A stretch of DNA of 64,000 bases from Pelagicoccus sp. SDUM812003 (GTDB taxonomy: Bacteria > Verrucomicrobiota > Verrucomicrobiia > Opitutales > Opitutaceae): contig NZ_JARXHY010000010.1 in assembly GCF_031127815.1 (NCBI RefSeq), positions 148,710 to 212,709 on the forward strand, given 5' to 3'. Both the position numbers and the translations under genes were made by a program. The notes beneath the pieces are model-generated. The model was not told the origin of the DNA. It searched no databases and was given only the letters and a program-made list of their open reading frames with translations. Within the stretch, counting starts at the first letter, position 1. Each line of letters opens with the position of its first letter. Below, in pieces: positions 45,191 through 56,100 of this stretch.

Positions 45191-47221
45191 ATGAACTACC
45201 CTAAACACACCTTTGAAGCGGCCAGCGAGTGGGCGGAGGGCATCCTTGCCCAGATGACTCTCGAGGAAAAATGCGACTATGTCGGCGGTACCGACATTTT
45301 CTACACCAAGGAAATCGAGCGGCTCGGCATCAAACGGGTTATGATGACCGACGCCACCGCCGGGGTGCACCTGCGCGATCGTTTTCACGAGTACACCTAC
45401 CAGAACGCCACCGACAAATCGACCGCCTTTCCCTGTCCGCTGCAGCTAAGCGCCACTTGGAATCCGGAGCTTTCGGAAAAATTCGCGGGCGCGGTGGCGG
45501 AGGAGTGTCTGGCCAACGGAATCGGCATCCTGCTCGGTCCGGGATTCAATATCTATCGTCAGTCGCAGTGCGGGCGAAACTTCGAGTACTTCGGCGAAGA
45601 TCCCTTTCTGACCTCCCGCATGATCGAGCGCTACATCCACGGCGTGCAGAGCAAAGGTGTGGTCGCCACCATCAAGCACTTCCTCGCCAACAACACCGAC
45701 TACTTCCGCCGCAAGAGCAATTCCGTGGTCGACGAGCGTACGCTCAACGAGATCTACCTTCCCGCCTTCAAGGCCGGCATCGAAGCAGGTGTGCTGGCTG
45801 CCATGACGTCCTACAATCTGGTCAATGGCGAATGGGCCGGCGAAAGCGAAGCTGTCATCAAAAAACTGTTACGCAACCACCTTGGCTTCAGGTGGCTGGT
45901 CATGACCGACTGGTGGTCCGTCTTCGATGGAGCGAAGGTGGCCAAGTCCGGTCAGGATCTGGAAATGCCAGCCTGTCTCGCCACCATAGGTTTGGCGGAT
46001 AAGGTTCGCTCAGGCGAGGTCGAGGAAGCCGATGTGGACCGCATGGTGAAAAGCATCCTCACCACGCTCAAGTCCATGGACCTGTTCGATCTGGAGCCAA
46101 AACCTGAATACGCCACTCCGGAAGCTTGGGAGGCCCGCAAGCAGATCGCTCTGCAAACCGCTCGCGAGGGCACGGTGCTGTTGAAGGACAACGGCATTCT
46201 ACCGCTGGAAGGCGACGGCGAGCTGCTGGTGATCGGCGATTTTCTGGAGAAAAAGGCCCTCGGTGGCGGCTCGGCTACCGTGGTGGGCTACGACAACGTG
46301 CAGCTGATCGATGCCCTGCGTGAGGAGTTCGGTGATCGTATCGCTTACGAAAAGGCCCCGACCTGGGAGCGTATTCAAAAAGCGGATCAAGTGATCCTGA
46401 GCATCGGTACGTCCGACAGCGAAGGCTGGGACCGGACTTTCGAGTTGAACGAAGGCGACGAAGCATTCATCCGCAAGGTAGCCAGCTTGAACGAGAACGT
46501 GGTGGTGCTAGTGCAGAGCGGTTCCGGCATCAAGATGACCGCGTGGGCCGATAAGGTCGCGGCCATCCTCTATTGCTGGTACAACGGGCAAAATGGTCAC
46601 ACCGCGGTCGCGGAGATTCTTTCGGGAAAAACCAATCCCTCCGGCAAGCTGCCCATGAGCATCGAGCGCGACTTCAAGGATTCTCCCGATCCGGACTACG
46701 TGCCGAAAGGCGAGTATCTCTACAGCGGTTGGAACGACGCGTGGGAAGCCAAGCGCGAAAAGTACGACATCGTTTACGACGAAGGCGTGTTCGTGGGCTA
46801 TCGCTGGTATGACGGCAAGGGCATCGAGCCGCTGTTCCCCTTTGGTCATGGGCTTTCGTATACGAAGTTTGAATACTCGGAGGTCACGGTTTCGAAGTCG
46901 GAGTTTTCCGCAGGCGAGACGGTCGAAATTAGTCTAGACGTGAAGAACGTGGGCGATCGAGCTGGAGACGAGATCGTGCAGCTTTACGTAGCGGATCTGG
47001 AATCGAGCCTACCGCGTCCGCCGAAGGAGCTGAAAGGCTTCCGACGGGTATCTTTGCAGCCAGGCGAGACCAAGACGGTAAGCTTCCAGCTCGACCGCTC
47101 CGCCTTCAGCTACTGGTCGCCTGAGTCCAAAGATTGGACTGCCGAGCCGGGCGACTTCGAGCTGCTTGTTGGCGCCAGCAGTCGAGACATTCGGCAGAGC
47201 GCTTCGGTGTATCTATGCTAG
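45191..47221 (+). CDS. GH3 beta-glucosidase
   Basis: The 676-residue enzyme has the GH3 N-terminal barrel with the nucleophile aspartate in WLVMTDWWSVF. The C-terminal alpha/beta sandwich follows (GTVLLKDNGILPLEGD, then WYNGQNGHTAVAEILSGKTNPSGKLP). A fibronectin-III-like end has FPFGHGLSYTKFEYS and ends LLVGASSRDIRQSA. No signal peptide is seen, so it is probably cytoplasmic and releases glucose from beta-glucosides. Its 3' end (46778–47221) recurs, decayed, at 57045–57339, on the far side of a ~10-kb accessory block. Confidence 0.95.
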   Translation: MNYPKHTFEAASEWAEGILAQMTLEEKCDYVGGTDIFYTKEIERLGIKRVMMTDATAGVHLRDRFHEYTYQNATDKSTAFPCPLQLSATWNPELSEKFAGAVAEECLANGIGILLGPGFNIYRQSQCGRNFEYFGEDPFLTSRMIERYIHGVQSKGVVATIKHFLANNTDYFRRKSNSVVDERTLNEIYLPAFKAGIEAGVLAAMTSYNLVNGEWAGESEAVIKKLLRNHLGFRWLVMTDWWSVFDGAKVAKSGQDLEMPACLATIGLADKVRSGEVEEADVDRMVKSILTTLKSMDLFDLEPKPEYATPEAWEARKQIALQTAREGTVLLKDNGILPLEGDGELLVIGDFLEKKALGGGSATVVGYDNVQLIDALREEFGDRIAYEKAPTWERIQKADQVILSIGTSDSEGWDRTFELNEGDEAFIRKVASLNENVVVLVQSGSGIKMTAWADKVAAILYCWYNGQNGHTAVAEILSGKTNPSGKLPMSIERDFKDSPDPDYVPKGEYLYSGWNDAWEAKREKYDIVYDEGVFVGYRWYDGKGIEPLFPFGHGLSYTKFEYSEVTVSKSEFSAGETVEISLDVKNVGDRAGDEIVQLYVADLESSLPRPPKELKGFRRVSLQPGETKTVSFQLDRSAFSYWSPESKDWTAEPGDFELLVGASSRDIRQSASVYLC

Positions 47222-47389
47222 GGAATATTCTCGGAGAGAGTTCTAGAATCATTAAGACCCTAGATATTCGCGCTCTCGGGAAGGTGCTTGTTCGAGCGAG
47301 GCTTTGACTGCTGAGGAATTGACCGATCGCTGGACTTTTCAGTCGTTATCGTTATTCCTTTGTACCGTTGTTGCCGAATTGGAGTTCGA

Positions 47390-47833
47390 ATGACCTCAGA
47401 CGAATACGTAAAGGAGCGCTTGGATGGGCAGATCCGGTGGTATAGCTCGAAGAGCCAAGCGGCTCAAAAGAGCTACCGCCTAATACGGCGAACTGAGATT
47501 GTAGTTGCAGCGATGATACCCTTTCTTGCCGCGTTCACAGATATGGGGAGAATCGTTCCGGTAGCGATTGGGGTCTTAGGAGCAGCCATCGTAGTGCTCG
47601 CATCCCTTCAGAACCTAGGTAACTACAACGAGAAGTGGGTGGAGTATAGAAGTACTTGCGAGGCCCTGAAACAGGAGAAATATCGTTTTCTGACAAACAG
47701 CAAACCGTACGATCAGGACGATTCTCTGCCGGAGCTGGTCGAGAGGGTGGAGAGACTTGTCGCCAGCGAAAACACTCACTGGACTCAATGGGCGAAAGCG
47801 TCTAAGCCAGTTGATGAATCTGCTGAAGACTGA
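47390..47833 (+). CDS. SLATT/DUF4231-like two-helix membrane protein
   Basis: The 147-residue protein matches the DUF4231/SLATT plan. It has an amphipathic start (YVKERLDGQIRWYSSKSQAAQKSYR), two close transmembrane helices (IVVAAMIPFLAAF and IVPVAIGVLGAAIVVLASL), then NYNEKWVEYRSTCEALKQEKYRF and a charged tail. SLATT proteins are predicted pore-forming effectors in nucleotide-signalled conflict systems. The ATG at 47390 follows GGAG at 47381–47384. It is convergent with the CHASE2–TIR gene, 31 bp apart, at the left edge of the accessory block. Confidence 0.75.
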   Translation: MTSDEYVKERLDGQIRWYSSKSQAAQKSYRLIRRTEIVVAAMIPFLAAFTDMGRIVPVAIGVLGAAIVVLASLQNLGNYNEKWVEYRSTCEALKQEKYRFLTNSKPYDQDDSLPELVERVERLVASENTHWTQWAKASKPVDESAED

Positions 47834-47864
47834 GGGCGATGAGTTCCCACGATCAGTCTTGGCG

Positions 47865-49406
47865 TTACTTGGCTAGCTTTGTAAGGCGTAGAAGCTCGTT
47901 CATGAACCCATCGAAATCCTTGTTGGAAAAGCGCAGGCCTTGAAACCGACTCAAGCGTTCGATTTCAGGTATCCCGAGTTTCTTTGTCTCCTTGAACGAG
48001 AATCCGCCCTTTAAGACCGGGACGATACGTTTTTCTAGGTCCATGGCGCGTGCGATCTCGCGGCGAACCCAGTCGTTTTCACTTGCACACCGGTCCAAGG
48101 AGCCGGGCGAGAGTATGATGACGAATGTATCCGCCGCTTCGATTTCGCGAATGAGTTGCTCGTCGAATCGCCCCGCTTCAAGTCGCTTCACATCGATGAA
48201 AGCGTTGCAGCCTCGCTCCCAAAGGTTTTGAGCGATGAGAAGTGCGGCGGCTTCGTCGTCATGGGTGCGGTAGCTGATGAATACGTCGTGCTTACTGGGG
48301 CGAGGTTTGAGGCGCGTCCAGATCAGGGCGGCCGTTGGCTGACCGACTGCGATGCTAATCCAGGACACCCAATGATCGGTCGAATACTGAATTTGAAGAA
48401 AGCAGATTGAAATTATGAATACAAGAAGGGTGGCTATCGTGAACGCTAGCTTGAATCCTCGTCTGGATAGATGGTAGAGAGCTCCGGTGACGGGTAGGCT
48501 TAAGCAGATCGCGATGATGCATTGGTGCAGCCATGGCAAACGGCGTAGCCATTCGTCACGTATGAGGTTGAGAAATGCGGTAGCATGGATCGCCACGCCC
48601 GGTGCTTCCCGCCAGCCGAAGCGGCTAAAGGCGGTGGAAAACGTGTCTTTCGCGTCGCCGAGTTCGCTTAAGGTAAAGTATTGTCCGATGAATACAGATT
48701 TGTTCGTGAGCCAGTCGTTGCTTTCTGTATCCAAATTAAGGATCTCCTGAAAGGTGTAGCTGGTGAACGCTCCAGTCGCCTCCGGTCCATAGTAGTTGAG
48801 CCAGCGTTCTTCGTTGCTTTCCCGATCGATCTGGGGGCTAATCAAAGCGGACTGGGCGGCGAGCCAGCCTGCGTATGGAGTTCGCTCGAAATCACCTGGA
48901 ATGCGGCGGATCGTTTTTTCAAACAGCTCGGCATGACCCCAGGTCTTAGCGGCTTCACGAAGCAATGGAGTAGGCGCGTAGACGACGCGCCGGCGTTGAT
49001 CTCTTTGCGCTAAGGTTTCACCCGCGGCTACGAGGACTACCGAGCCATTGCTTTTTATGGCCTTGGCAAATGCGAAATCGTTTTCCGGGTCTTCGTCGAT
49101 GAAAGCGAAGTCGTAGAAGATCGAGCGAACTCCGGCTCTGCTCAGCCTTTCAATAAGCTTGGCGTGATGTTCGCGCCCGATCCTGCCATTTTCGCCGTAG
49201 CGTTGGAGAGTGTCTTCATTCGTCAGAATGAGCACGACTTCTTCTGTGGAATCGGCAGGCTTGAACAGAAAGGATGCGTCGTAGCTTAGTTGGGCCAAGG
49301 GAGGTAAGCTCAGAAGCAATACACCTGCGACGGCGGTGAAAGCGGTAGCTCGCGCGAATGGGTTTCTTGCGATACGGCGAAGCCTTGCCTGCAGTTTAAG
49401 GGGCAT
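47865..49406 (-). CDS. CHASE2–TIR membrane protein
   Basis: The 513-residue protein has an N-terminal membrane anchor (~18–36), an extracytoplasmic CHASE2 domain (~37–290: VVLILTNEDTLQRYGENG, RAGVRSIFYDFAFIDEDP) and the three closing transmembrane helices usual for CHASE2 (~300–365). A cytoplasmic TIR domain follows (~370–505: HDVFISYRTHDDEAAALLI, TFVIILSPGSLDRCASENDW). A glutamate lies where TIR NADases keep their catalytic residue (SENDW), so NAD cleavage is possible. CHASE2 normally drives cyclases or kinases; a TIR output is unusual. It is divergent from the FecR–TPR–barrel gene. Confidence 0.88.
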   Translation of the reverse strand: MPLKLQARLRRIARNPFARATAFTAVAGVLLLSLPPLAQLSYDASFLFKPADSTEEVVLILTNEDTLQRYGENGRIGREHHAKLIERLSRAGVRSIFYDFAFIDEDPENDFAFAKAIKSNGSVVLVAAGETLAQRDQRRRVVYAPTPLLREAAKTWGHAELFEKTIRRIPGDFERTPYAGWLAAQSALISPQIDRESNEERWLNYYGPEATGAFTSYTFQEILNLDTESNDWLTNKSVFIGQYFTLSELGDAKDTFSTAFSRFGWREAPGVAIHATAFLNLIRDEWLRRLPWLHQCIIAICLSLPVTGALYHLSRRGFKLAFTIATLLVFIISICFLQIQYSTDHWVSWISIAVGQPTAALIWTRLKPRPSKHDVFISYRTHDDEAAALLIAQNLWERGCNAFIDVKRLEAGRFDEQLIREIEAADTFVIILSPGSLDRCASENDWVRREIARAMDLEKRIVPVLKGGFSFKETKKLGIPEIERLSRFQGLRFSNKDFDGFMNELLRLTKLAK

Positions 49407-49577
49407 TGAGTTGGAAGAAGTCAGTCCTATAGCTTTTCAGGTGATAGAGTCAAACGAAGGTATGGTGAACGGGTCTTGTAATCGTCGTTTTCCCACTTAG
49501 ACTGGCTTCGCCTTTTGGGAATCCAACTAATTGAGCTAGGGCGCGCTTCGAGAAGTCGCGACGTGGTTCCGCCTGCT

Positions 49578-52500
49578 ATGCCTTCCTCTATTCCAAGTCC
49601 TCTTCGGAATCGCCTTCGAAGCAGTTGTTTTGTCGGAAGCTTTGCCTTCTGCTTTCGCAGCGCTGCGAGGCTGATCCTCGGTGGACTGCTTGGGGCGGGC
49701 GCGGTTTTTGCAGACGATGAAGCCTCTGGTCTGCTGAAGGCGAAACGGGGAAAGGTCGACCACATGCCGTACGCGCGTGGCGTTTGGGTTCCCGCTCCCG
49801 TTGGCCAATCGCTGTTTGCGAGGGATCGGCTTTACACACACGAGAACGCTTCGGCGACGGTGTGGTTATCGGACAGACAACCGGTTGATCTTGGTGAGTT
49901 GAGCACCCTCGAGATCTTGCCTAAACATCGGTCCAGCGTGGCGTTGCGACTTTTGAAGGGAGCGTTGTATTTCTTCAATCGCGAGTCGGATCGGGAGGCT
50001 GAGGTGCGTACGCCCCACGCTACGGGAGCTCCGCGCGGTACCGAGTTTTTGGTAACGGTGGACGAAAAGAGGACTCGGCTCGTGGTCTTCGATGGGGAGG
50101 CTGTTTTGAGAAACGAGAAAGGCGAGGTGACGCTTTCTAGTGGTTATGTAGGAATCGCCGAGGCCGGGTCCGCTCCTGTTCGAGAGCCTTTGAGAGCGGA
50201 AAGTCTCGTTCAATGGTGGATCTACTATCCAGGAATCTTGGACGTTAGTGAGTTAGAATTCAGTGATAGGGATCGAGATAGACTTGCAGATTCCTTGGTT
50301 CGTTTCGCAACGGGCGATTTGCCCGGGGCCTTCGAATCGTATCCAGGCTATCCGAATCCGGAGCCGCCGGCAGGTGATGCGACGAAAGTTTATTTGGCGA
50401 ACTTGCTGCTTGGCGCGGGTCAATTGGATAAGGCGAAATCGCTTTTGAGCGACTTGTCTCATTCGAATGGGCCAGCTGAAGGGCTGCGCTGGCTCATCGC
50501 CGGAACGCAGCGAGAGACGAAAGCGGAGAAAGGGCAAAGTCTTTCGGCGAGCGAACTCGTTGGGCAGTCTTACTATTATCAGTCTCGCTTCGAGCACGCG
50601 AACGCCTTGCAGCGAGCGAGGGCGTCGACTGTCTTGTCTCCACGGTTTGGTTACGCGTGGCAACGAGTCGCGGAACTTGAATGGGCGTCGGGCAACGAGT
50701 CGAAGGCGCGACAAGCTTTTCAGAACAGTTTGACCTATTCGCCGGCGAATGCCCAAGCCCAGGCTTTCGCGGGCTTCCTAGCCGTAGCAAAGGGTGACCC
50801 TGAAACGGCGTTGAAGTCGATGGAGGAGGCGGTCCAATCGAATTCTACACTGAGCGATGCATGGCTTGGAAGGGGGTTGGTTCGTATGAGAAATGAGGAT
50901 ATAAGTGCGGCAATCGCTGATTTGCAGATCGCTGCGGCGCTCGATCTGGATCGCTCTCTCACACGAAGCTACCTAGGGAAGGCCTTTAGTGAAAGAAGCG
51001 ACTTTGACCTGGCCACTTTAGAGTTCGAGAGGGCAAAGTCCCTGGATCCTGACGATCCGACGCCATGGCTGTATTCGGCCTTGGCGAAAAAGAATGCCTT
51101 TCGCGTCAATGAAGCAGTTCGAGACCTAGAGCATTCCATCGAGCTAAATGACAACCGTGCTGTTTTTCGATCGCGATTGTTGCTCGACAGGGATCAGGCT
51201 GTGCGCAGAGCGAATTTGGCTGAGGTGTATGCTCGAGCAGGACTCGCAGCGGTGGCGACGAAGGAGGCATCGCGAGCAGTCGCCATTGACTACGCGAACT
51301 TTTCTGCCCACCAGTTTTTGGCGGATAGCTTCAATGCGCAGAGGGACCCTAATCTCGTCGATCTTCGCTATGAAACGGCGACCTTCAGTGAGTACCTGTT
51401 GGCAAATCTCCTGTCGCCGGTCGGCGGTACGCCGCTTTCCTTTCAAGTTTCCCAGCAGGAGTACACTCGACTGTTCGAACGAGACCGCACGGAGATGCAT
51501 TCAAATACACGATATGCATCGGATGGACAATGGCAGCAATCGTTGGTCGTCTCCGGAAGGCAAGGAGGCTTCGAATACGCAGTCGAAGCGAACTACCGCG
51601 ATACCCGTGGTCTAGCGGCCAATACTGACTTGGATCAGCGTTCGCTATCGATCCAAATGAAACGCGAAGTTTCGAACAATGATACTGCGTATGCGCAGGC
51701 AGTTTTCAGCAAGGCGGAGTTCGGCGATCTCGCCCAGCGTTTCGATCCGTATCAAACCAGCCCGAATTTCAGAGGCGAAGAGACGCAAAGCCCCAATCTG
51801 TTTTTAGGTTGGCGTCACAAATGGTCGCCACAATCCCAGACGCTTTTTCTGGCTTCTCGTGTAGTGGACGAGCTGGTGATCCGTCAACCGGACGCTCGAA
51901 TCGATGCCTTTGTCTTAGATGGCGAAGGAGCCTTGGAAATCACGCTAGCAGATGCGTTCGCTCCCTATGGAGAGGTCGCAGACCGCTTCGCAGTTGATTT
52001 CACGAGTCGATTTGAAGCCTATGGTGTTGAGTTTCAGCAGATTTGGGATGGGGAGCGATTAGATATAGTGGTGGGAGCGAGGGCCCAAAGTGGAGATACG
52101 TGGTCGAAAAGCGAAATAGCGTTTCTGGGAGATCCTTTTCCCGGGTTTTATTTCCCTGAAGAGATTCCGGATCAGGCCGTGGAAGAGGGGTTTCGACGCG
52201 TGGATGGATACGCCTATATGTATGGTCAACTATCCCCTTGCTTTCAATTCGTGGGAGGAGTCGGCTTTTCGTGGATCGAGTTTCCATCTGCTATCCAATC
52301 TCCGCCGGTTTCGTCGGGTAGTCGAAGTGAGGATGCGGTGTATCCGAAAATTGGTTTTATGTGGACACTGAGTGAAGCGAGCGTGTTTCGAGGCGCTTAT
52401 TCGCGATCGTTGGGGGGACTCTTTCAGGAATCAAGTGTTCGATTGGAGCCGGCGCAGATCAATGGTTTTGGTCAAGCCTATCGCTCTTTGGCGCCGGAAT

Positions 52501-53144
52501 CTGTGGTGGGGACGGTTCCCGGCGCCCGCTTCGAATCGATTAGTTTCGGTTCGGATCATAATCTAGCTAAACAGAGCTATTTCGGATGGGAGGGTGAACG
52601 TCTGTCAAGTGAAGTGACGCGAATGGCGGGAGTGTTCAGTGGAGTGGACATGTTCCGATCGATGAAAGCTGACGCTGTGTCGCAAGATATTGAATACGAA
52701 GAGTTGAATTTCAGTATGTATTTTAATCGGTTGATTGGTGAAAGCTGGTCGCTGGGTGGAGACTATAGGATTCGTGATTCGAAGCTGAGTCTGGTCACCC
52801 CGGGTTTGTCGGAGACCGTCTGGGAAACGGGGTTTGCGGCTCGTTCGGCAAAACTACAGCAAATCGGGCTGTGGGGCGCGTACAGTCACCGGTCAGGAAT
52901 CTATGGGCGCTTGAGAAGCACGTTCGTCGAACAAAAAAACGCCCACGATGATCAGGCCCTTGGGAGCGAAGCGTTTTGGCAATTTGATGCCTTCTTCGGC
53001 TATCGCTGGCCGCGTCAGCGAATGGAGCTATCGGTGGGTCTTTTGAATCTAACTGATCAGGATTATCGCTTGAATCCCCTGAGCCCACATGGTGACTATG
53101 CGAGGTCGCGAACGGTGTTCGCTTCCTTCAGTTTCAGTTTGTAG
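49578..53144 (+). CDS. FecR – TPR – outer-membrane beta-barrel fusion protein
   Basis: From the ATG at 49578 the protein has ~1188 residues. A signal sequence (RLILGGLLGAGAVFA) is followed by a FecR-type beta domain (~60–205, with ALYFFNRESDREAEVRTPHATGAPRGTEFLV), TPR-like repeats (~230–610: ARQAFQNSLTYSPANAQAQ, AIADLQIAAALDLDRSL) and a C-terminal ~540-residue beta-strand region. That region ends SVGLLNLTDQDYRLNP…FASFSFSL, like TonB-dependent receptor barrels, but no plug domain is visible. A TTG at 49515 is an alternative start. It is divergent from CHASE2–TIR (171-bp gap), suggesting joint envelope sensing. Confidence 0.8.
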   Translation: MPSSIPSPLRNRLRSSCFVGSFAFCFRSAARLILGGLLGAGAVFADDEASGLLKAKRGKVDHMPYARGVWVPAPVGQSLFARDRLYTHENASATVWLSDRQPVDLGELSTLEILPKHRSSVALRLLKGALYFFNRESDREAEVRTPHATGAPRGTEFLVTVDEKRTRLVVFDGEAVLRNEKGEVTLSSGYVGIAEAGSAPVREPLRAESLVQWWIYYPGILDVSELEFSDRDRDRLADSLVRFATGDLPGAFESYPGYPNPEPPAGDATKVYLANLLLGAGQLDKAKSLLSDLSHSNGPAEGLRWLIAGTQRETKAEKGQSLSASELVGQSYYYQSRFEHANALQRARASTVLSPRFGYAWQRVAELEWASGNESKARQAFQNSLTYSPANAQAQAFAGFLAVAKGDPETALKSMEEAVQSNSTLSDAWLGRGLVRMRNEDISAAIADLQIAAALDLDRSLTRSYLGKAFSERSDFDLATLEFERAKSLDPDDPTPWLYSALAKKNAFRVNEAVRDLEHSIELNDNRAVFRSRLLLDRDQAVRRANLAEVYARAGLAAVATKEASRAVAIDYANFSAHQFLADSFNAQRDPNLVDLRYETATFSEYLLANLLSPVGGTPLSFQVSQQEYTRLFERDRTEMHSNTRYASDGQWQQSLVVSGRQGGFEYAVEANYRDTRGLAANTDLDQRSLSIQMKREVSNNDTAYAQAVFSKAEFGDLAQRFDPYQTSPNFRGEETQSPNLFLGWRHKWSPQSQTLFLASRVVDELVIRQPDARIDAFVLDGEGALEITLADAFAPYGEVADRFAVDFTSRFEAYGVEFQQIWDGERLDIVVGARAQSGDTWSKSEIAFLGDPFPGFYFPEEIPDQAVEEGFRRVDGYAYMYGQLSPCFQFVGGVGFSWIEFPSAIQSPPVSSGSRSEDAVYPKIGFMWTLSEASVFRGAYSRSLGGLFQESSVRLEPAQINGFGQAYRSLAPESVVGTVPGARFESISFGSDHNLAKQSYFGWEGERLSSEVTRMAGVFSGVDMFRSMKADAVSQDIEYEELNFSMYFNRLIGESWSLGGDYRIRDSKLSLVTPGLSETVWETGFAARSAKLQQIGLWGAYSHRSGIYGRLRSTFVEQKNAHDDQALGSEAFWQFDAFFGYRWPRQRMELSVGLLNLTDQDYRLNPLSPHGDYARSRTVFASFSFSL

Positions 53145-53159
53145 AGGCTGTAAGAATCA

Positions 53160-56100
53160 CTATTCGTCGATCGTTCGAACGCGATAGAAGCGAGCGTTGA
53201 TGCTCTGTTGGAAACTGGTGTCGATGTACTCTTGGATTTCATCGAGAGTGAAGCCTTCGAGTAGGGGGAACCAAACCGTTAGGTCACTCGAGTATTCGAG
53301 AACGTATCGCTTCTCTGAATCGCCTTCCAAGCGCAGGTGCACATTTCCTGGATTTTGGGGAGCGATCATGGTCAACCTTGCTTGCGAGGTTGAGGAGATC
53401 CAAGCCTTCAGCGTGTATTCAGTTTCCCAATCTACTACGATGATGTAGGCTGAACCGCGTTTAGCGGGAAAGCTCAGTCTACCCTCGTCACATTGCAATT
53501 CAATGCGTTCTCCGATCGTCTCGCCCCTTTGAAGCACGCTGATTGGAGCTTCGATCTGCTGGTCTTCCCATTCGATCGAGACTGTTCCTGTACCAGTGTC
53601 GTCGCAAGCAAAGAGGAAGTAGTTGCTGGCGGAGCTGAAGGTACGCTCGCAGAGCAAAGCTTCGCTGTTCGAGTCGGCTTCACCGGCAGTCTCGATACTG
53701 ACAGCTCCCCGGCTGAGGGTCTGCGGAGCGGTGACGAACCCATCTCTGCCAGCGCCGAACGAGCCGCCACAGGTCTCGGTGAAAAGAAGATCTGCAGAAA
53801 AACTCATGCGATACTGGGCTTCAAGCTGCGTGCCCTCTTCGCTCTGGTACGCGCCATTCCTAAAAAGACTGAAATCGATGGTTAGGTTGTCAAAATCGAA
53901 GGAGATGCCCGCCTCCTCCTCTTCGATGATTGTATTGTCGAAGAGCCAGACAAAGTCCGTTGCATACTGCGGTTCCGCGAAGTCGACAAGGTCGTGGCTA
54001 TAGGTTGCCAGAATGCCGCTTTCTTTCGACGATTCGAGAATGATATTTCCTGAGATGGATACGGCGGCTGTTTCTATAATCTGAATACAAGAAGAAGATT
54101 CGCCGCAGCTAGGGTCTATCGCAGTCCAGGTTCGAAGTAGGGTTGAGCCATCGTATTCGTCGCTGAAGAATAGATTGTCCTGGCTTAGTGGCGTACAGGA
54201 AGAGACGACGGTTGGCCACCCCGTGTTGTCGGGATCGAGATCGTTACAGGGTTCCGGTTCAATGATATCTGAAGGACATTCGATGACGGGTGGTTCACGC
54301 ACGATGGCTTCGAGCTGGAAATCGAAACTCGCATCAACTACGACAATATATCTGTCGTCTCTCGTAACGGGGAAATAGACCTCGCCCTTTCCGCAGGCGA
54401 GTTCTGTCCTCTCGCCGACCTGACCGCCACGGGCCAATATAGCGATAGGAGCGTCGGAGAAACCTTCGTCGATTGATACCTTGGCGTATCCGCTATCTTG
54501 GCACACGAGTAGAAGCCAACGGCTTTCCTCGCTGAAATTGCGCTCGCAGATTTCACTTCCATCTTGAGGAGGCGATAGGTTGTCATTGGAGAGAGTGACT
54601 CCGCCTCGGCCTAGCACCTGAGGCTGGGTGACGAATCCTGCATCCTCGCCACCGTAAGAACCAAAGCAAGTGTCGCTCACCTTCAGATTTGCTGAGAATG
54701 ACAGGTCGAAATCGAAGGAGCTCCCTGATTCACCTAGACCCAAGAGCCCGTCTTTAAAAATACTGAAATCGATAGTCAGAGTTGTCGCTGTGGCCTGGAT
54801 ACCATGTGTGGATGGTGAGACATCTTCTCCGTCTATTGTCCATTGATAGGAGGTGACTTGATCGCGCGAAACTGAGTCGAGCAGGTCATTGCTGTAGGTG
54901 GAGACGAGACCGCCTTGTTCGCTCGAAACGAAATCTATAATGCCGCTGATGAAAACCGATTCGAGGAAGATCTTCTGTTCACAAGTCTCAGACTCTCCAC
55001 AGATGGGGTCGATTGCCTTCCAAGTCCTTATGATCGAATCGTCGGACTCGTTGTAGACGTCTGAGTAGACTAGGTCCACCTCACTGGGATCAGAGCAGGC
55101 GTTGAGTATCTTCGGCCAGCCCGTCACGTCCGGATGAATTTGGTTACACTCGACAGAGATATCCAAAGGGCATTCTATTTCAGGCGGATCGACCACGGTT
55201 GCTTCGAGTTCGAATGCCGACGGCGTGTCCACGATGATGAGGTAGACCTCACCCTCTACGGATGGAAATCCGATCTCTCCTGTTCCGCAACCTATCTCGA
55301 TTCTCGATCCCACCAATTCGCCAGGCCTCATCACCGCTATCTTAGTTTGGTCATTGTCGGCGAGTGAAATGTAGGCATATCCATTTTCCTGGCACTTGAA
55401 CTGGATCCACTTGCTGTTTGATGAAAACGTCTCCTCGCAAATTGTCTTTTGCTTGAGCGAAGCCGAGCCATCGCTCGCGCTCAAGCGAGTCATTCCTCGA
55501 TTGAGGGCGTAGGGTATTGGCGGGAAGCCGGCATCACTGGATCCGTAGGTGCCATTGCAGTTTTCCCCAACGCGTAGGGTCGCAGAGTAGGCGAGAGAAA
55601 TGCCGCTCGGAGACGTTTGATCCGATCCCAGTCCCCACTCGCCGTCCTGGTATTGGGAAAAGTCGATGGTGATCGTGAAGGCGTCGAAGGATACTCCTGG
55701 CTCGGTATTGTCGATTTCGATTCCATCTACTGACCAAGTGTAGGAGGTGATATTGTCCTGGTTTACGAAATCCGCCAAATCGTTCGTGAAGGTGGAAATG
55801 ATTCCACCTTCCGAGCTATCTAGTGGATCAATATAGCCGTCCAGAGTCACTGACTCGAGAAAGATCTCTTGTTCGCAGTTTTCTGATTCACCGCAAATCG
55901 GATCGATTGCTTTCCATGTTCGGATAATGGAATCGTTCAATGCGTTGTATTCGTCCTCGTACTCTAAAACGATATCAGGAGATGATGAGCAGGAAGTGAC
56001 AATCGTTGGCCATCCTGTCGAGTCGGGGTGGGTGTCATCGCAGGATGTCGTGACGTTGTCTGGGCAGTCTATGATTGGCTTGTCTACGAACTCGCCATCT

